38,740 nt of DNA from Pseudoxanthobacter soli DSM 19599 (GCA_945898215.1 CAMDHY010000032.1:1-38740), one strand, 5' to 3'. Shown: positions 8,901-16,420, counted from the first letter of the stretch. Numbers and translations are program-made. Notes: a model not told the origin generated them from the sequence alone.

Positions 8901-9018
8901 CGTCGTCGTCGGCGAGGCGGGCACGACGGAGATCTATCTCGGCGATGAATTGCTCGTCAGCATCTTTGCTTACGACTTCTACAAGGACGGAGAGGTGGAG
9001 AGCCGCTTCCTGTTCTGA
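5914..9018 (+). CDS. RTX (haemolysin-type) calcium-binding repeat protein, two modules
   Basis: This 1034-residue acidic protein consists almost wholly of glycine/aspartate nonapeptides of the GGxGxDxLx type, which fold as calcium-binding parallel beta-rolls in secreted proteins. Module A is repeats at about residues 20-243 followed by a non-repeat cap (about 245-330, DLFVASAGTDQVRDF to EHFLF). Module B is repeats at about 380-950 and a similar cap (about 955-1034, DDIFVIQGIGTDYINDF to ESRFLF). Each cap resembles the C-terminal domain of serralysin-type secretion substrates, and the last residues (SRFLF) suit a type I secretion signal. No catalytic domain and no Sec signal are visible. Two cysteines (59 and 641) are odd for an RTX protein. 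GGGAG lies upstream of the ATG. No type I secretion genes lie nearby. Function beyond calcium-dependent surface or extracellular structure is unknown. Confidence 0.9.
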   Translation: MADWIGTNRNDKRSGTKFDDRMKALEGDDTLYGLDGDDLLIGNEGNDILTGADGEDTLCGNEGDDTLEGGGEDDVLLGAEGGDALGGGDGQDTLDGADGNDNLSGDAGNDSMTGGSGDDSLSGGDGQDTLDGGDGNDGLSGDAGDDGLSGGAGRDSLSGGDGADTLDGDDGKDSLSGDAGNDSLAGGGGDDFASGGDGKDNVDGGDGDDRLSGDAGNDALTGGKGDDTLDGGAGDDTLTGGDGSDLFVASAGTDQVRDFTTTGKNADVIDVSAYFSSLEAMESQSVTWLVDGQTVTWVIIEANENGRPTQSLRILDYDLFADENASEHFLFSDAPSAQRAVGREIARTGDVASPQDLPFPVRIDLSDRPDVFVGTEFADRVRGFAADDRLSGRGGDDVLSGGSGHDSLLGLGGDDLLRGEAGDDQLEGGLGEDLLDGGDGNDRLAGDDDDDVVTGGAGDDDVDGGAGRDRLDGGAGADELSGGDDDDVLKGGLGDDTARGGAGGDRLDGSLGNDDLSGDDGNDSLFGGEGDDSLSGGAGGDRLDGSLGNDDLSGDDGNDSLSGGEGDDSLFGGAGDDRLFGDVASEGNDSLDGGTGNDTLKGFLGDDTLQGGDGDDDVSGDAGNDLIDGGIGDDRLDGAVCSDTLSGGDGIDILTGDIGNDVLDGGADDDFLDGGVDKDRLSGGDGDDFLTGGNGRDRLDGGKGGDVLLGGGGDDTASGGAGDDLIDGDSDAGPTEGGGGGKAANEPGNDSLSGGDGNDILLGLDGDDSLFGDADSDLLEGGNGADSVSGGDGADSLTGELGDDRLFGDAGSDEISAGEGADTVEGGGGDDTLSGDGDNDTIEGGDGDDYIDGDSDNPPGGGDDLFAGSPGDGPFVYVPGDDRLSGGDGDDTLAGGDGMDTLAGGNGRDDLIGGADDDVLRGEAGDDVIDGGAGDDVINGGDGIDDLYGGPGDDIFVIQGIGTDYINDFLSGDDFDQIDMGAYFKSFGQMVEIAEIVVVGEAGTTEIYLGDELLVSIFAYDFYKDGEVESRFLF
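7411..7626 (+). repeat. Tandem 108-bp direct repeat inside the RTX gene
   Basis: Units 7411-7518 and 7519-7626 differ at only about 6 of 108 positions and encode two nearly identical 36-residue blocks (GGAGGDRLDGSLGNDDLSGD onward). Other RTX repeats in this gene are far more diverged at the DNA level, so this looks like a recent in-frame duplication. Confidence 0.85.
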
Positions 9019-9466
9019 CCATCGTGCGGCACCGCGAGGGGCAAGCGCCGCGCGCGCCGTGGTCGCATCGCCTCTGCGCCGCGCCTGCGCCGCTGTCACA
9101 CCGCGGTCGCGATTGCGGCGGAGGCTGTCGACGATAGACCGAATCGCGCGGAAGCAGCGGCGGCGATCAACTGGTCAGACGGCGCCGCGCCAAAAACAAC
9201 CCGTCGGGGAAGCGGAATTTCTGCTTGGCTCTGCTTGCCGGAACCGCTATGCCCGTTGGTGTGTTCCCCGAGACGGCGAGCGTCGCCATCGGTCGCTCCG
9301 CGAAGGCGGTAGCGCCCACGTATGTGCGTCGACGCCGTTCGCCGCCGCCGCCCGTCGGGCGAGGCGGGGAAGGCCAAAAATCCATAAAGTCGACGTCCCC
9401 GGTACGATCGACGTGCGAGCGAAACGATCGATTTCCTTGAGAATCGAGAGCCTTCCGAGAGGACGC
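9019..9466. other. 448-bp gene-free region downstream of the RTX gene
   Basis: No convincing coding frame was found; short Arg/Ser-rich frames on both strands look like high-GC chance frames. The right end holds repeats and a small inverted repeat just before the next gene (9404-9446, listed separately). No clear terminator follows the RTX stop. Confidence 0.5.
9404..9446 (+). promoter_or_regulatory. ACGATCGA direct repeats plus inverted repeat before 9467 gene
   Basis: Two ACGATCGA copies (9404-9411 and 9424-9431) lie exactly 20 bp apart, each containing the palindrome CGATCG. The second runs into an inverted repeat CGATT-N8-AATCG (9429-9446). The cluster ends 20 bp before the ATG at 9467. 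Same-face spacing suggests binding of a dimeric regulator, or autoregulation by the basic protein encoded next. This is inference. Confidence 0.3.
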
Positions 9467-10138
9467 ATGAAGCGACAAGCGCGGCCGTTCGTGGTCGAGA
9501 CGAAACGGAGCCGCAAGGCCCCGTCCAACCTGTGGGCCTCGACCCCGTTGCTGCAGCAGGAACTCGCCGCCGCATCGGCGCCCGAGCCGAAGGCCGAGGC
9601 GTTCTTCGCCGACCGGTCGAAGGATCAGGCGGCGGAGCCGGCGCGCCGCATCCTCCAGAGCCTGATCGTCGAGCCGCCGTCCCCGGTGCTGGCGGCGCTC
9701 GAGAGCGAGGAGGCCGAGGAAGCCGAGGCGACGCGCCGCCGTGCCGCCCGTGACGACGACGGCACGGCCGCCGTTCCCGCCCGCCGCGGACGGCCGCGCC
9801 GCATCGCCGTGGCCAGCGACAGCGTCGACGCCGACGCTCCCGCGAAGGCCGCACCGGCCCGTACCGTCAAGGCGGCCGAGGAGGCTGGCGCCCGCGTTCG
9901 CAAGCCGACCGGGCCGAAGACGGCGAAGTCCAGGCCGGCCGTGACGGCGAGTGCCGCCGTGGCGCCGGCGGCAGGCGTCGCCGAAGAGGCCGTAGCCGCA
10001 TCAGCGGGTCCGCAGGCGGAGGCCGATGGCGGCACCGGCGCGCGCGCCAACCGCACCCGGGCGGCGCGCAACCCGGCGGCCGCGGCCCTCCTGCCCGGCG
10101 AACGCTGGAAGCGCCGCCTGCCGCAGCGGCTCTGGTAG
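9467..10138 (+). CDS. Basic Ala/Arg-rich protein with AT-hook-like motif, unknown function
   Basis: This 223-residue protein is of no family I can name with confidence. The ATG at 9467 is preceded by GAGAGGA. The N-terminus KRQARPFVVETKRSRKAPSNLW (about residues 2-23) and the C-terminus GERWKRRLPQRLW look conserved-type and amphipathic, while the middle is low complexity. PARRGRPRRIAV at about 104-115 contains an RGRP core as in AT-hooks, followed by a long Ala/Lys/Arg-rich tail resembling histone-H1-like tails. A nucleic-acid or nucleoid-associated role is a reasonable guess. There is no signal peptide or membrane segment. The low-complexity middle makes its exact boundaries less certain, but the two ordered ends in one frame support a real gene. 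It is convergent with mqo, 245 bp away. Confidence 0.6.
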   Translation: MKRQARPFVVETKRSRKAPSNLWASTPLLQQELAAASAPEPKAEAFFADRSKDQAAEPARRILQSLIVEPPSPVLAALESEEAEEAEATRRRAARDDDGTAAVPARRGRPRRIAVASDSVDADAPAKAAPARTVKAAEEAGARVRKPTGPKTAKSRPAVTASAAVAPAAGVAEEAVAASAGPQAEADGGTGARANRTRAARNPAAAALLPGERWKRRLPQRLW

Positions 10139-10383
10139 GGTCGCCCACCCCGGCCGGCGATCACCGCCTGCGTCAAGCGCGGGCGGACAACGGCGATCGC
10201 GTCGCCAACGTCTCGCCCTCTCCCGGCGCGCCAGTCTGGCGACGTCGATCCGGCACGCCGCTGAGGCCCGGACGTCGACACCCGGGGGGTGCGGCGCGGG
10301 ATGGCGAGGTCGAGCGCGGAGGCAAACGTCACGCCGCAGCGAGCGTGCACGAACGGCCCGGCTGCACCCATTCAGCCGAGAGG

Positions 10384-11883
10384 TCAGATATTGTCGATCT
10401 TCAGGACAGGCGCCGTCGCGGCGCGGGTGGCCCGGCACGCATCGGCGTCGGTGATGAGATCGATGCCGAAGGTGGGAATGATCTCCTTTAGCTTCGGCAG
10501 CCAGCCGCTCGCGGTGAGTTCGCCCGCAAAGCACTTCTGCAGCACTTCCATGGCGATGAACGCGGCGGTCGAGGCGCCCGGCGAGGCGCCGAGCAGGGCC
10601 ACCAGCGAGTTGTCGGCGGCGGCGACGATCTCCGTGCCGAACTCGAGATCGCCGCCCCGCTTCGGATCCGGCTTGATGATCTGCACGCGCTGGCCGGCGA
10701 CGGCGTGTTTCCAGTCGTGGCGGGCGGCGCGGGGGAAGAACTGCTGCAGGGTGGCGAACTGGTGCTCGGCGCTCTGCAGCACCTGCCCGATCAGGTACTC
10801 GCTGAGCGCGAGGTTGTCGCGGGCCACCGCGAGCATCGGGATGATGTTGCCGGGCTCGATCGAGCGGAACAGGTCGGTCAGCGAGCCGTGCTTCAGGAAC
10901 TTGGTCGAGAAGCCGGCATAGGGCCCGAACAGCAGCGACGTCTTGCCGCCGATGATGCGCTCGTCGAGGTGCGGCACCGACATCGGCGGCGAGCCTTCCG
11001 ACGCCTTGCCGTAGACCTTGGCGTGATGGCGGTCGACCACCGCCGGCACGTCGCAGCGCAGCCAGATGCCGCTCACCGGGAAGCCGCCGTAGCCGTGGCC
11101 CTCGGGGATGTCCGACTTCTGCAGGAGCGCGAGCGCGCCGCCGCCAGCGCCGATGAAGACGAACTTCGCGGAGACGGTTCCCTCGGTGTCGCCGGTGATG
11201 TCCTTAACGGTGATCCGCCAGCGCCCACCGTCCTCCCGCGCGAGCCCCTCGACGCGGTGCTTGTAGTGGACCGAGACGCCCGGCTGCCGCGTCAACTGGC
11301 CGACGAGGAGATGCGTCAGCGACCCGTAGTCGACGTCCGTGCCGGTGATCATCCGCGTCGCGGCGACCGGCTCGGCGGGGTCGCGGCCGTCCATGATCAG
11401 CGGCGCCCAGCTCGCGATCTCGGCGCGGTCCTCGGTGTACTCCATGCCGTGGTAGCAGTGGTGCGCCGACATCGCGGCGTAGCGCGCCTTCAGGAAGGCG
11501 ACGTTCTTGTCGCCCCACACGAAGCTCATGTGCGGGCACGGGTTGATGAAGGCGCGCGGGTCCGGGATGGCGCCGTTGCGGACGAGATAGGACCAGAGCT
11601 GCCGCGACAGGTCGAACTCGGTGTTGACCTCCAGCGCCTTGGAGATGTCGACGCTGCCGTCGGGGCGCTGCGGCGTGTAGTTCAGCTCGCAGTTCGCGGC
11701 GTGCCCGGTGCCGGCGTTGTTCCAGGAATCCGAACTCTCCTGCGCGCAGTCCGCCAGCACCTCGTAGATGGCGATGCTCAGCGACGGGTCGAGCTCCTTC
11801 AGGACGGTCGCGAGGGTTGCGCTCATGATCCCGGCGCCGATGAAGACCATGTCGGGCGAGGTGGAGGCGGATGCTGCTGACAT
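10384..11883 (-). CDS. mqo: Malate:quinone oxidoreductase
   Basis: This 499-residue FAD enzyme oxidises malate to oxaloacetate and passes electrons to the membrane quinone pool; it is a peripheral membrane protein of the TCA cycle. DMVFIGAGIMSATLATVLKEL (about 11-31) is the FAD-binding beta-alpha-beta unit in the form specific to Mqo. Family stretches such as NNAGTGHAANCELNYTP and FIGAGGGALALLQKSDIPE are present, and the length is typical. The ATG at 11883 is preferred because GGTGAG lies 7 nt upstream; an in-frame GTG at 11895 is an alternative. It lies 19 bp downstream of the cupin gene in the same direction, so the two are probably cotranscribed. The nearby fumarase remnant suggests this was a TCA-related operon. 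Confidence 0.95.
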   Translation of the reverse strand: MSAASASTSPDMVFIGAGIMSATLATVLKELDPSLSIAIYEVLADCAQESSDSWNNAGTGHAANCELNYTPQRPDGSVDISKALEVNTEFDLSRQLWSYLVRNGAIPDPRAFINPCPHMSFVWGDKNVAFLKARYAAMSAHHCYHGMEYTEDRAEIASWAPLIMDGRDPAEPVAATRMITGTDVDYGSLTHLLVGQLTRQPGVSVHYKHRVEGLAREDGGRWRITVKDITGDTEGTVSAKFVFIGAGGGALALLQKSDIPEGHGYGGFPVSGIWLRCDVPAVVDRHHAKVYGKASEGSPPMSVPHLDERIIGGKTSLLFGPYAGFSTKFLKHGSLTDLFRSIEPGNIIPMLAVARDNLALSEYLIGQVLQSAEHQFATLQQFFPRAARHDWKHAVAGQRVQIIKPDPKRGGDLEFGTEIVAAADNSLVALLGASPGASTAAFIAMEVLQKCFAGELTASGWLPKLKEIIPTFGIDLITDADACRATRAATAPVLKIDNI

Positions 11884-11902
11884 GACTTTGCTCACCGACC
11901 GT

Positions 11903-12298
11903 TCAAGCGGGTTTCTGATTGGGAACGAAGACCACGTCGACGCCGGGGGCGAGGATGACGTAGGCTCGGCGCCACGGCTGGTCGTCGACGAGCGTCCAGC
12001 TGTGGCCGCTGCCGGCGGTGTCCTCGGCGAGCAGGATGTCGCCGGGGCGTATGGTGAAGTGCTCGCCGCGTCGCGTCACGAAGTCGAGCGTGCCGCTCAG
12101 CGTCACGACGAACTGCCGGGCCGGGGCGTCGTGCCAGGCGAAGGTGCCGCCGGACTTCGTCTCGCGGAACGAGATGCTGGTGGCGGGTACCGTGCCGCTC
12201 AGGACATCGCCGCGCGCCCCGCCGGCGAGATCGATCTGGCCTTCCTCGAAGCTGGAATTGCCGTCCTCGGCCGTCCAGATGCGGACGCAGCGGATCAT
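11903..12298 (-). CDS. Cupin domain protein
   Basis: This 131-residue single-domain protein is a small cupin. The first cupin motif is degenerate (GTFAWHDAPARQFVVTLSG, about 52-70), with a His and Gln where a metal site would lie. The second is represented by FTIRPGDILLAEDTAGSGHS (about 81-100), ending in a metal-type His. The N-terminus MIRCVRIWTAEDGNSSFEEG matches a group of short cupins often left unnamed. No enzyme activity can be assigned. The start is set by the ATGA overlap with the end of the fumarase remnant and by GGGAGG about 9 nt upstream. It lies between that remnant and mqo on the same strand. Confidence 0.8.
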   Translation of the reverse strand: MIRCVRIWTAEDGNSSFEEGQIDLAGGARGDVLSGTVPATSISFRETKSGGTFAWHDAPARQFVVTLSGTLDFVTRRGEHFTIRPGDILLAEDTAGSGHSWTLVDDQPWRRAYVILAPGVDVVFVPNQKPA

Positions 12299-12840
12299 CT
12301 CGGGCCCCCTCCCTGTCTCCCGTTGTCGCGCTCCGACGACCGCCGCGCCCTGCCTGAGGCGCCGCCGAGACCCTCGTCGTCCATCGACAGCGGCATGATC
12401 GTGTTGTCGAACCGCACTTCGCCGACCCTGCCGGACCGCAACGCCGCCTGCTTCAGCGTCGTGACCTCGGCGATGTGCGCGGCGTTCTGGTAGCCGATCA
12501 CCGGCGACAGCGCGGTGACGAGCATGACGCTTCCCTCGACTTACTGCTGGATGCGGTCGCGATTGATGTCGGTCTCCTCAACCGAGTATGTGCGGAACTT
12601 CTCGCAGCCTTCAGCTAGGATGTGCACGGAGGACGAGCAGTTGTTGATGATGATCGGCCGCATTGCGCCCAGCTCGAAGTTGCCCTGCGAGCCAGCGAAG
12701 GCATCGCCGGCGTCGTTACCGAGCGCCTGGATCAAGATCATCACGATTGCCTCGCACTGCGTCGAGTTGACCTTGCCAAGCATGATCGAGGGGCTGGCCG
12801 AGCTTGACGAAGCCTTGCAACCGCTCATGACAGGACCCAC
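12295..12840 (-). pseudogene. fumC: Class II fumarase (fumC) 3' remnant with in-frame stop
   Basis: The minus strand encodes the last third of a class II fumarate hydratase. SIMLGKVNSTQCEA corresponds to the GSSIMPGKVNPTQCEA signature, GSQGNFELGAMRPIIINN to the helix after it, and MLVTALSPVIGYQNAAHIAE to the C-terminal domain. A TAA at 12541-12543 interrupts the frame (RIQQ-stop-VEGSVMLVTAL); both halves are in the same frame. The SIMPGKVNP loop is altered (Pro to Leu, Pro to Ser), some residues before TTLKQAA are missing, and a stop at about 12850 blocks any upstream extension, so the N-terminal two thirds are gone. The upstream half is visibly less GC-rich than its neighbours. The fragment still ends in an ATGA overlap with the cupin start, as expected for a former operon member. 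Confidence 0.82.
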
Positions 12841-12928
12841 GATATCGCTTCAGCACCAAAATGCCTAGCATTGTCGGGCCGCCAAAGCCAGCGACACGGG
12901 CCGCCCCACGATGCCTCGCCGCCGCCGC

Positions 12929-13420
12929 TCAGGCGCGGACGTCGATCCCGCGCGCCGGATTGCGGCGCAGAATGGCGAAGTTGAGGGCGCCGGCGAACGT
13001 CACCCAGCACAGGTAGGGCACGAGCAGCCAGGCCGCGCCGGGGTGGATCGGATGGAAGGCGGCGATCGTCGCGGCGATCGACAGCCACAGGAGCACCAGT
13101 TCGCCGAACGCGAGATCGATGCGGCGCAGGCCGAAGAAGATCGCCGACCAGCCGGCGTTGAGCAGGAGCTGTACGCCGTAGATGGCGAGCGCCAGCCCGG
13201 CGCCGGCGAACCCCGCCTCGCGCCAGACCAGCCAGCCTGCGACCGAGATGGTCACGTAGAGTACCGCCCATGCCGGCGGAAACAGCCAGTTCGGCGGCCG
13301 CCACGGCGGCTTCGCCAGCCGCTCGTACCAGTCGCCGGGGCGGAAGTAGCCGCCGCTCGTCGCCACCACGAAGTTGGCGAGGACGAAGCCCGCGAGCCCG
13401 AGACCACTCTGCCAGTCCAT
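12929..13420 (-). CDS. tspO: TspO/MBR family membrane protein
   Basis: This 163-residue protein is predicted to have five membrane helices. It carries the TspO signature region YERLAKPPWRPPNWLFPPAW (about 32-51), rich in Trp and Pro, and the later segment LLLNAGWSAIFFGLRR. Bacterial TspO proteins bind porphyrins and sterol-like ligands, and have been linked to tetrapyrrole handling and light or oxygen regulation in alphaproteobacteria. GGGGAGGA lies 4 nt before the ATG at 13420. It is a lone gene, divergent from the DUF3750-like gene 170 bp away. Downstream lies the fumarase remnant on the same strand. Confidence 0.93.
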   Translation of the reverse strand: MDWQSGLGLAGFVLANFVVATSGGYFRPGDWYERLAKPPWRPPNWLFPPAWAVLYVTISVAGWLVWREAGFAGAGLALAIYGVQLLLNAGWSAIFFGLRRIDLAFGELVLLWLSIAATIAAFHPIHPGAAWLLVPYLCWVTFAGALNFAILRRNPARGIDVRA

Positions 13421-13590
13421 GCGTCCTCCCCGCGCGGCCGCCCGGCCCCGGCCCCCACCTTAGCCGCGATCCGCTGCACTGCAACGCGGCGCGACTGGCC
13501 GCGGTTGCGGCGCTCGACGCGGCGGGGCCGCCGGGCGACGGCGGCGACGCGATTTCGCCGCGATCAATGGCATTGTGCAGGACGATGTCG

Positions 13591-14358
13591 ATGATCCTGA
13601 AGGTCCTCGCGGGCGCCCTCGTCCTCCTCGTCGCCGCGCCCGTCGCGGTGTCCGCGGCGCTCTATGCCTTTGGCGACGGCCCGGCCGACTGGCGTGCCGC
13701 CGACCGCTCGAGCGCCGGCCTGCTGCCCCCGGCGGAGACGAAACCGGAGGCGGTGGTGCGGGTGTTCGCCGCCCGCACCGTGCGCTGGCGCGGCATCTTC
13801 GCCGTCCACAGCTGGATCGTCGTCAAGGACGCCGGGGCGGACGCCTACGAGCGCTGGGACTACACCGCCTGGGGCGAGCCGATCCGCCGCAACGGCTTCG
13901 TCGCCGACGGACGGTGGTTCGGCCAGATTCCGGAACTCGTCTTCGCCGCCGACGGGCAGGCGGCCGAGCGGCTGATCCCGCAGATCCGCGCCGCCATCGA
14001 CGGCTATGCCCACCGCACGCTCGGCGACTACCGCGCCTGGCCGGGGCCGAACTCCAACACCTTCGTCGCCGCGGTTCTGGACGCCGTGCCGGAGATCGAG
14101 GCGACGCTGCCGCCGACGGCGATCGGCAAGGACTTTCCCCATGACGGCCGCTGGCTCGTGCCGGCCGCCGGCGGCACCGGTGCGAAGCTGCGGTTGGGGG
14201 GCTATGCCGGACTCACCATCGGCTGGCTCGAGGGCATCGAGATCGTCGTGCTCGGCAGCGTCGTCGGCCTCGACCTGCGCCGGCCGGCCCTGAAGCTGCC
14301 CGGCCTCGGCCGCATCGGCGTGAGCGCCGCCGCCTTCGCCGCCGACGGCCGCAGCTGA
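13591..14358 (+). CDS. DUF3750-type membrane-anchored protein
   Basis: This protein of about 255 residues begins with one hydrophobic segment (ILKVLAGALVLLVAAPVAVSAAL), likely an anchor or uncleaved signal. The rest should be periplasmic. The body has the sequence style of DUF3750 proteins: RVFAARTVRWRGIFAVHSW, then WDYTAWGEP, YRAWPGPNSNTF and an aliphatic C-terminal part. PGPNSNTF resembles a conserved loop where catalysis or binding could occur. No function is known for the family. Start choice: AGGA at 13579-13582 is 8 nt before the ATG at 13591 and only 2 nt before another ATG at 13585; one at 13567 is also in frame. The gene is convergent with the amidase, 24 bp apart. Confidence 0.75.
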   Translation: MILKVLAGALVLLVAAPVAVSAALYAFGDGPADWRAADRSSAGLLPPAETKPEAVVRVFAARTVRWRGIFAVHSWIVVKDAGADAYERWDYTAWGEPIRRNGFVADGRWFGQIPELVFAADGQAAERLIPQIRAAIDGYAHRTLGDYRAWPGPNSNTFVAAVLDAVPEIEATLPPTAIGKDFPHDGRWLVPAAGGTGAKLRLGGYAGLTIGWLEGIEIVVLGSVVGLDLRRPALKLPGLGRIGVSAAAFAADGRS

Positions 14359-14382
14359 CGCCGGCGGCCTCGCCCGCGCTTG

Positions 14383-15735
14383 CTACCGCGTCGCCGCGAG
14401 CACCGCCTCGACCGCCATGCCGATCGACAGGATGCGCCGGTCGCTGCCGCCGGCGCCGGCGATCATCAGCCCGACCGGCGCCGTGCCGGGGGCGTGGCAG
14501 GGCACCGACAGGGCGCAGCCGTCGAGGAAGTTGATGCGGTTCGTGTTGCGCAGGATCAGGACGTTCGCCTCGCCGTAGAGGGCGTCGTCGGCGACGAGCG
14601 GCGCGAGCGGTGGCGCCACCACCGCCACCGTCGGAAGCACCAGCGCGTCGAACGGCGCGATCCGCGCCTCCACCGCCGCGATCCAGGCGGTGCGCGCGTG
14701 CAGCGCGTCGACAAAGTCGGCCGCGGACATCGCCGAACTCCGCTCGATGCGCTGGCGGACGCGCGGGTCGTAGCGGGCACCGTCGCGGGCGATCAGCGCG
14801 CGATGCCAGGCCCACGCCTCCGCCCCCTGCACGCCACCGTGGGGGTTGATCCCGGCAAAGGTGGCGAACTCCGGCACGGCGAGCTCGGTGACGGCGACGC
14901 CCGCCGCCGACAGCGCCGACAAGGCCGCCTGGAAGGCTCCCGCCACCGCCTCGTCGAGACCCTCGAGCATCACCGTCGTCGGCACGGCGAGCCTGAGGCC
15001 ACGGAGTTCCGCCGGCACCGGCAGGTCGCGCTCGTCGCCGGCGAGGATGGCGTCGATGAGGGCGCAGCACGCGACGCTCGGCGCCAGCGGGCCGATCGAA
15101 TCGAGGCTGGTCGACAAGGGCAGCGTGCCGCGCGCCGGCACCCGCCGCGCCGTCGGCTTGAAGCCGGCAAGGCCGCAGAACGCCGCCGGGATGCGCACCG
15201 AGCCGCCGGTGTCGGTGCCGATGGAGGCCGCCGCCATGCCGTCGGCGACCGACACCGCCGCCCCGGACGAGGAGCCGCCGGGAATGCGGCCGGTGGCCCG
15301 GTCGTAGGGGTTCAGCGGCGTGCCGTAGTGCGGGTTGAGGCCGAGGCCGGAATAGGCGAACTCGGTCATGTTGGTGCGGCCGACCAGTACCGCGCCGGCG
15401 GCGATGAGCCGGGCGACGATGGTGGCGTGGCGCGCCGCCGGCGGCGCCTCCGCGAGCACGACGCTGCCGGCGCGTGTCGTCTCGCCGGCGATGTCGAAGA
15501 GGTCCTTCACCGAGATCGGCAGGCCCTCGAGAGGCGAGCGCGCCACCCCGGCGGCGCGAAGCGCATCGGAGGCGCGCGCCGCCGCGATCGCCCTGTCGCC
15601 GGCGTGGGCGACGAAGACGCGGGCGCCCTCGCCGGCAGGATCGCGGGCGCGGGCGACGGCCGCCTCGGCGAGCGCCTCGGCGGTGATGCGGCCGGCCGCG
15701 AGGGCGGCGGAAAGGTCGCTGAGCGTCTCGGTCAT
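14383..15735 (-). CDS. Amidase signature family protein
   Basis: This 450-residue amidohydrolase has the Ser-cisSer-Lys triad of the amidase signature family. The lysine is in LEGLPISVKDLFD, the cis-serine in RIPGGSSSGAAV, and the nucleophile serine in SIGTDTGGSVRIPAAFCG. The family hydrolyses amides and includes GatA; there is no gatB or gatC here, and the C-terminal half is unlike GatA, so a catabolic or detoxifying amidase is likely. The substrate cannot be inferred. The ATG at 15735 is chosen because the family's N-terminal helix (LSDLSAALAAGRITAEALAE) starts there; an in-frame start 99 nt upstream would add an Arg/Pro-rich extension. It lies 126 bp downstream of the OhrR-like regulator on the same strand and may be cotranscribed with it. 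Confidence 0.88.
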   Translation of the reverse strand: MTETLSDLSAALAAGRITAEALAEAAVARARDPAGEGARVFVAHAGDRAIAAARASDALRAAGVARSPLEGLPISVKDLFDIAGETTRAGSVVLAEAPPAARHATIVARLIAAGAVLVGRTNMTEFAYSGLGLNPHYGTPLNPYDRATGRIPGGSSSGAAVSVADGMAAASIGTDTGGSVRIPAAFCGLAGFKPTARRVPARGTLPLSTSLDSIGPLAPSVACCALIDAILAGDERDLPVPAELRGLRLAVPTTVMLEGLDEAVAGAFQAALSALSAAGVAVTELAVPEFATFAGINPHGGVQGAEAWAWHRALIARDGARYDPRVRQRIERSSAMSAADFVDALHARTAWIAAVEARIAPFDALVLPTVAVVAPPLAPLVADDALYGEANVLILRNTNRINFLDGCALSVPCHAPGTAPVGLMIAGAGGSDRRILSIGMAVEAVLAATR

Positions 15736-15861
15736 GGCGGGGACGTCCGATGCAGGGGGGCGGCGACACCGCGGCGCGCCGGGGCCCTTCATCGCATCCG
15801 CCCGCCCCGCCGTCATCCGGAACCTGCGCGCCACCCGGGTGACGAGGCGAACTCCGCCCCC

Positions 15862-16278
15862 TCAGCGCACGAGCGCGTTGCGCAGGCGCGTCATCTGGCG
15901 GTTCATCTCGCCGAGTTCGGCGGAGGACATGCCGGACGCCGCCAACAGGGCGTCGGCGAGGCAGCCGGCCCGCGCGCGCAGGGCGCGGCCCCCGGCGGTC
16001 AGGGCGACGATCACCTGGCGCTCGTCGTCGGGGTTGCGCGTCCGCTGCACCAGCGCCGCGGCCTCTAGGCGCTTCAGGAGCGGCGTCAGCGTGCTCGATT
16101 CCAGCGCCAGCGCGTCGGCGATGCCGCCGACGGTCTGCCTGTCCTGGCGCCACAGGACGTTGAGCACGAGGTACTGCGGATAGGTGAGGCCGAGCTCGTC
16201 GAGCAGCGGCTTGTAGGTCCGCTGGATCGCCATGCCGGCGGAATAGACGGCGTAGCAGATCTGGTCCTCGAGGGGCAT
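15862..16278 (-). CDS. MarR-family regulator of the OhrR type
   Basis: This 138-residue winged-helix repressor resembles OhrR, the organic-hydroperoxide sensor. QICYAVYSAGMAIQRTYKPL (7-26) contains Cys8 at the place of the peroxidatic Cys of OhrR, followed by LTYPQYLVLNVLW, a close match to the family. Tyr residues flanking the sensing site are kept. Cys106 could serve as the second, disulphide-forming cysteine of 2-Cys OhrR proteins. The DNA-recognition helix lies around ALESSTLTPLLKRLEAAALV (57-76), and the wing around RNPDDERQV. The ATG at 16278 is chosen; an in-frame GTG at 16314 would add 12 residues. No ohr peroxidase gene lies nearby: the neighbours are an amidase (same strand) and a divergent GMC oxidoreductase. 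Confidence 0.85.
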   Translation of the reverse strand: MPLEDQICYAVYSAGMAIQRTYKPLLDELGLTYPQYLVLNVLWRQDRQTVGGIADALALESSTLTPLLKRLEAAALVQRTRNPDDERQVIVALTAGGRALRARAGCLADALLAASGMSSAELGEMNRQMTRLRNALVR

Positions 16279-16348
16279 CGGCCCCGTCGCATCATCGTCC
16301 ACGGCAATCCCCACGGCCCGTCGCCGGCGTTCGAGGCGTCGAGGTACA

Positions 16349-16420
16349 TATCGCGATAAAATTTACGCTCGACAAGCCTCGATCGGTTCGCGAAAAACAA
16401 TATTGCGATAATAAATATTG
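16349..16420. promoter_or_regulatory. AT-rich palindromes: candidate OhrR/MarR operators
   Basis: In the 307-bp divergent gap (16279-16585), otherwise GC-rich, an AT-rich island holds a perfect 10-bp palindrome TATCGCGATA (16349-16358) and an inverted repeat CAATATT-N9-AATATTG (16398-16420). GCGATAA occurs in both elements. AT-rich inverted repeats near the start are typical of MarR/OhrR operators. It lies 71-142 bp from the regulator start and about 165-235 bp from the GMC gene. Assignment to the OhrR-like protein is inferred. Confidence 0.45.

Noticed and set aside
9433-9444. TTGAGAAT near 9438 as a fourth copy of the cluster operator
   Set aside because: Only the right half matches; the left half does not resemble ATTCTCA and the gene is unrelated to the cluster.
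12825-13484. 219-codon minus-strand frame over tspO
   Set aside because: It is the out-of-frame shadow of tspO with Arg/Gly-rich sequence; tspO itself has membrane helices and family motifs.
14380-16068. 562-codon plus-strand frame opposite the amidase and OhrR-like genes
   Set aside because: It is antisense to two well-supported genes and has no motif of its own.
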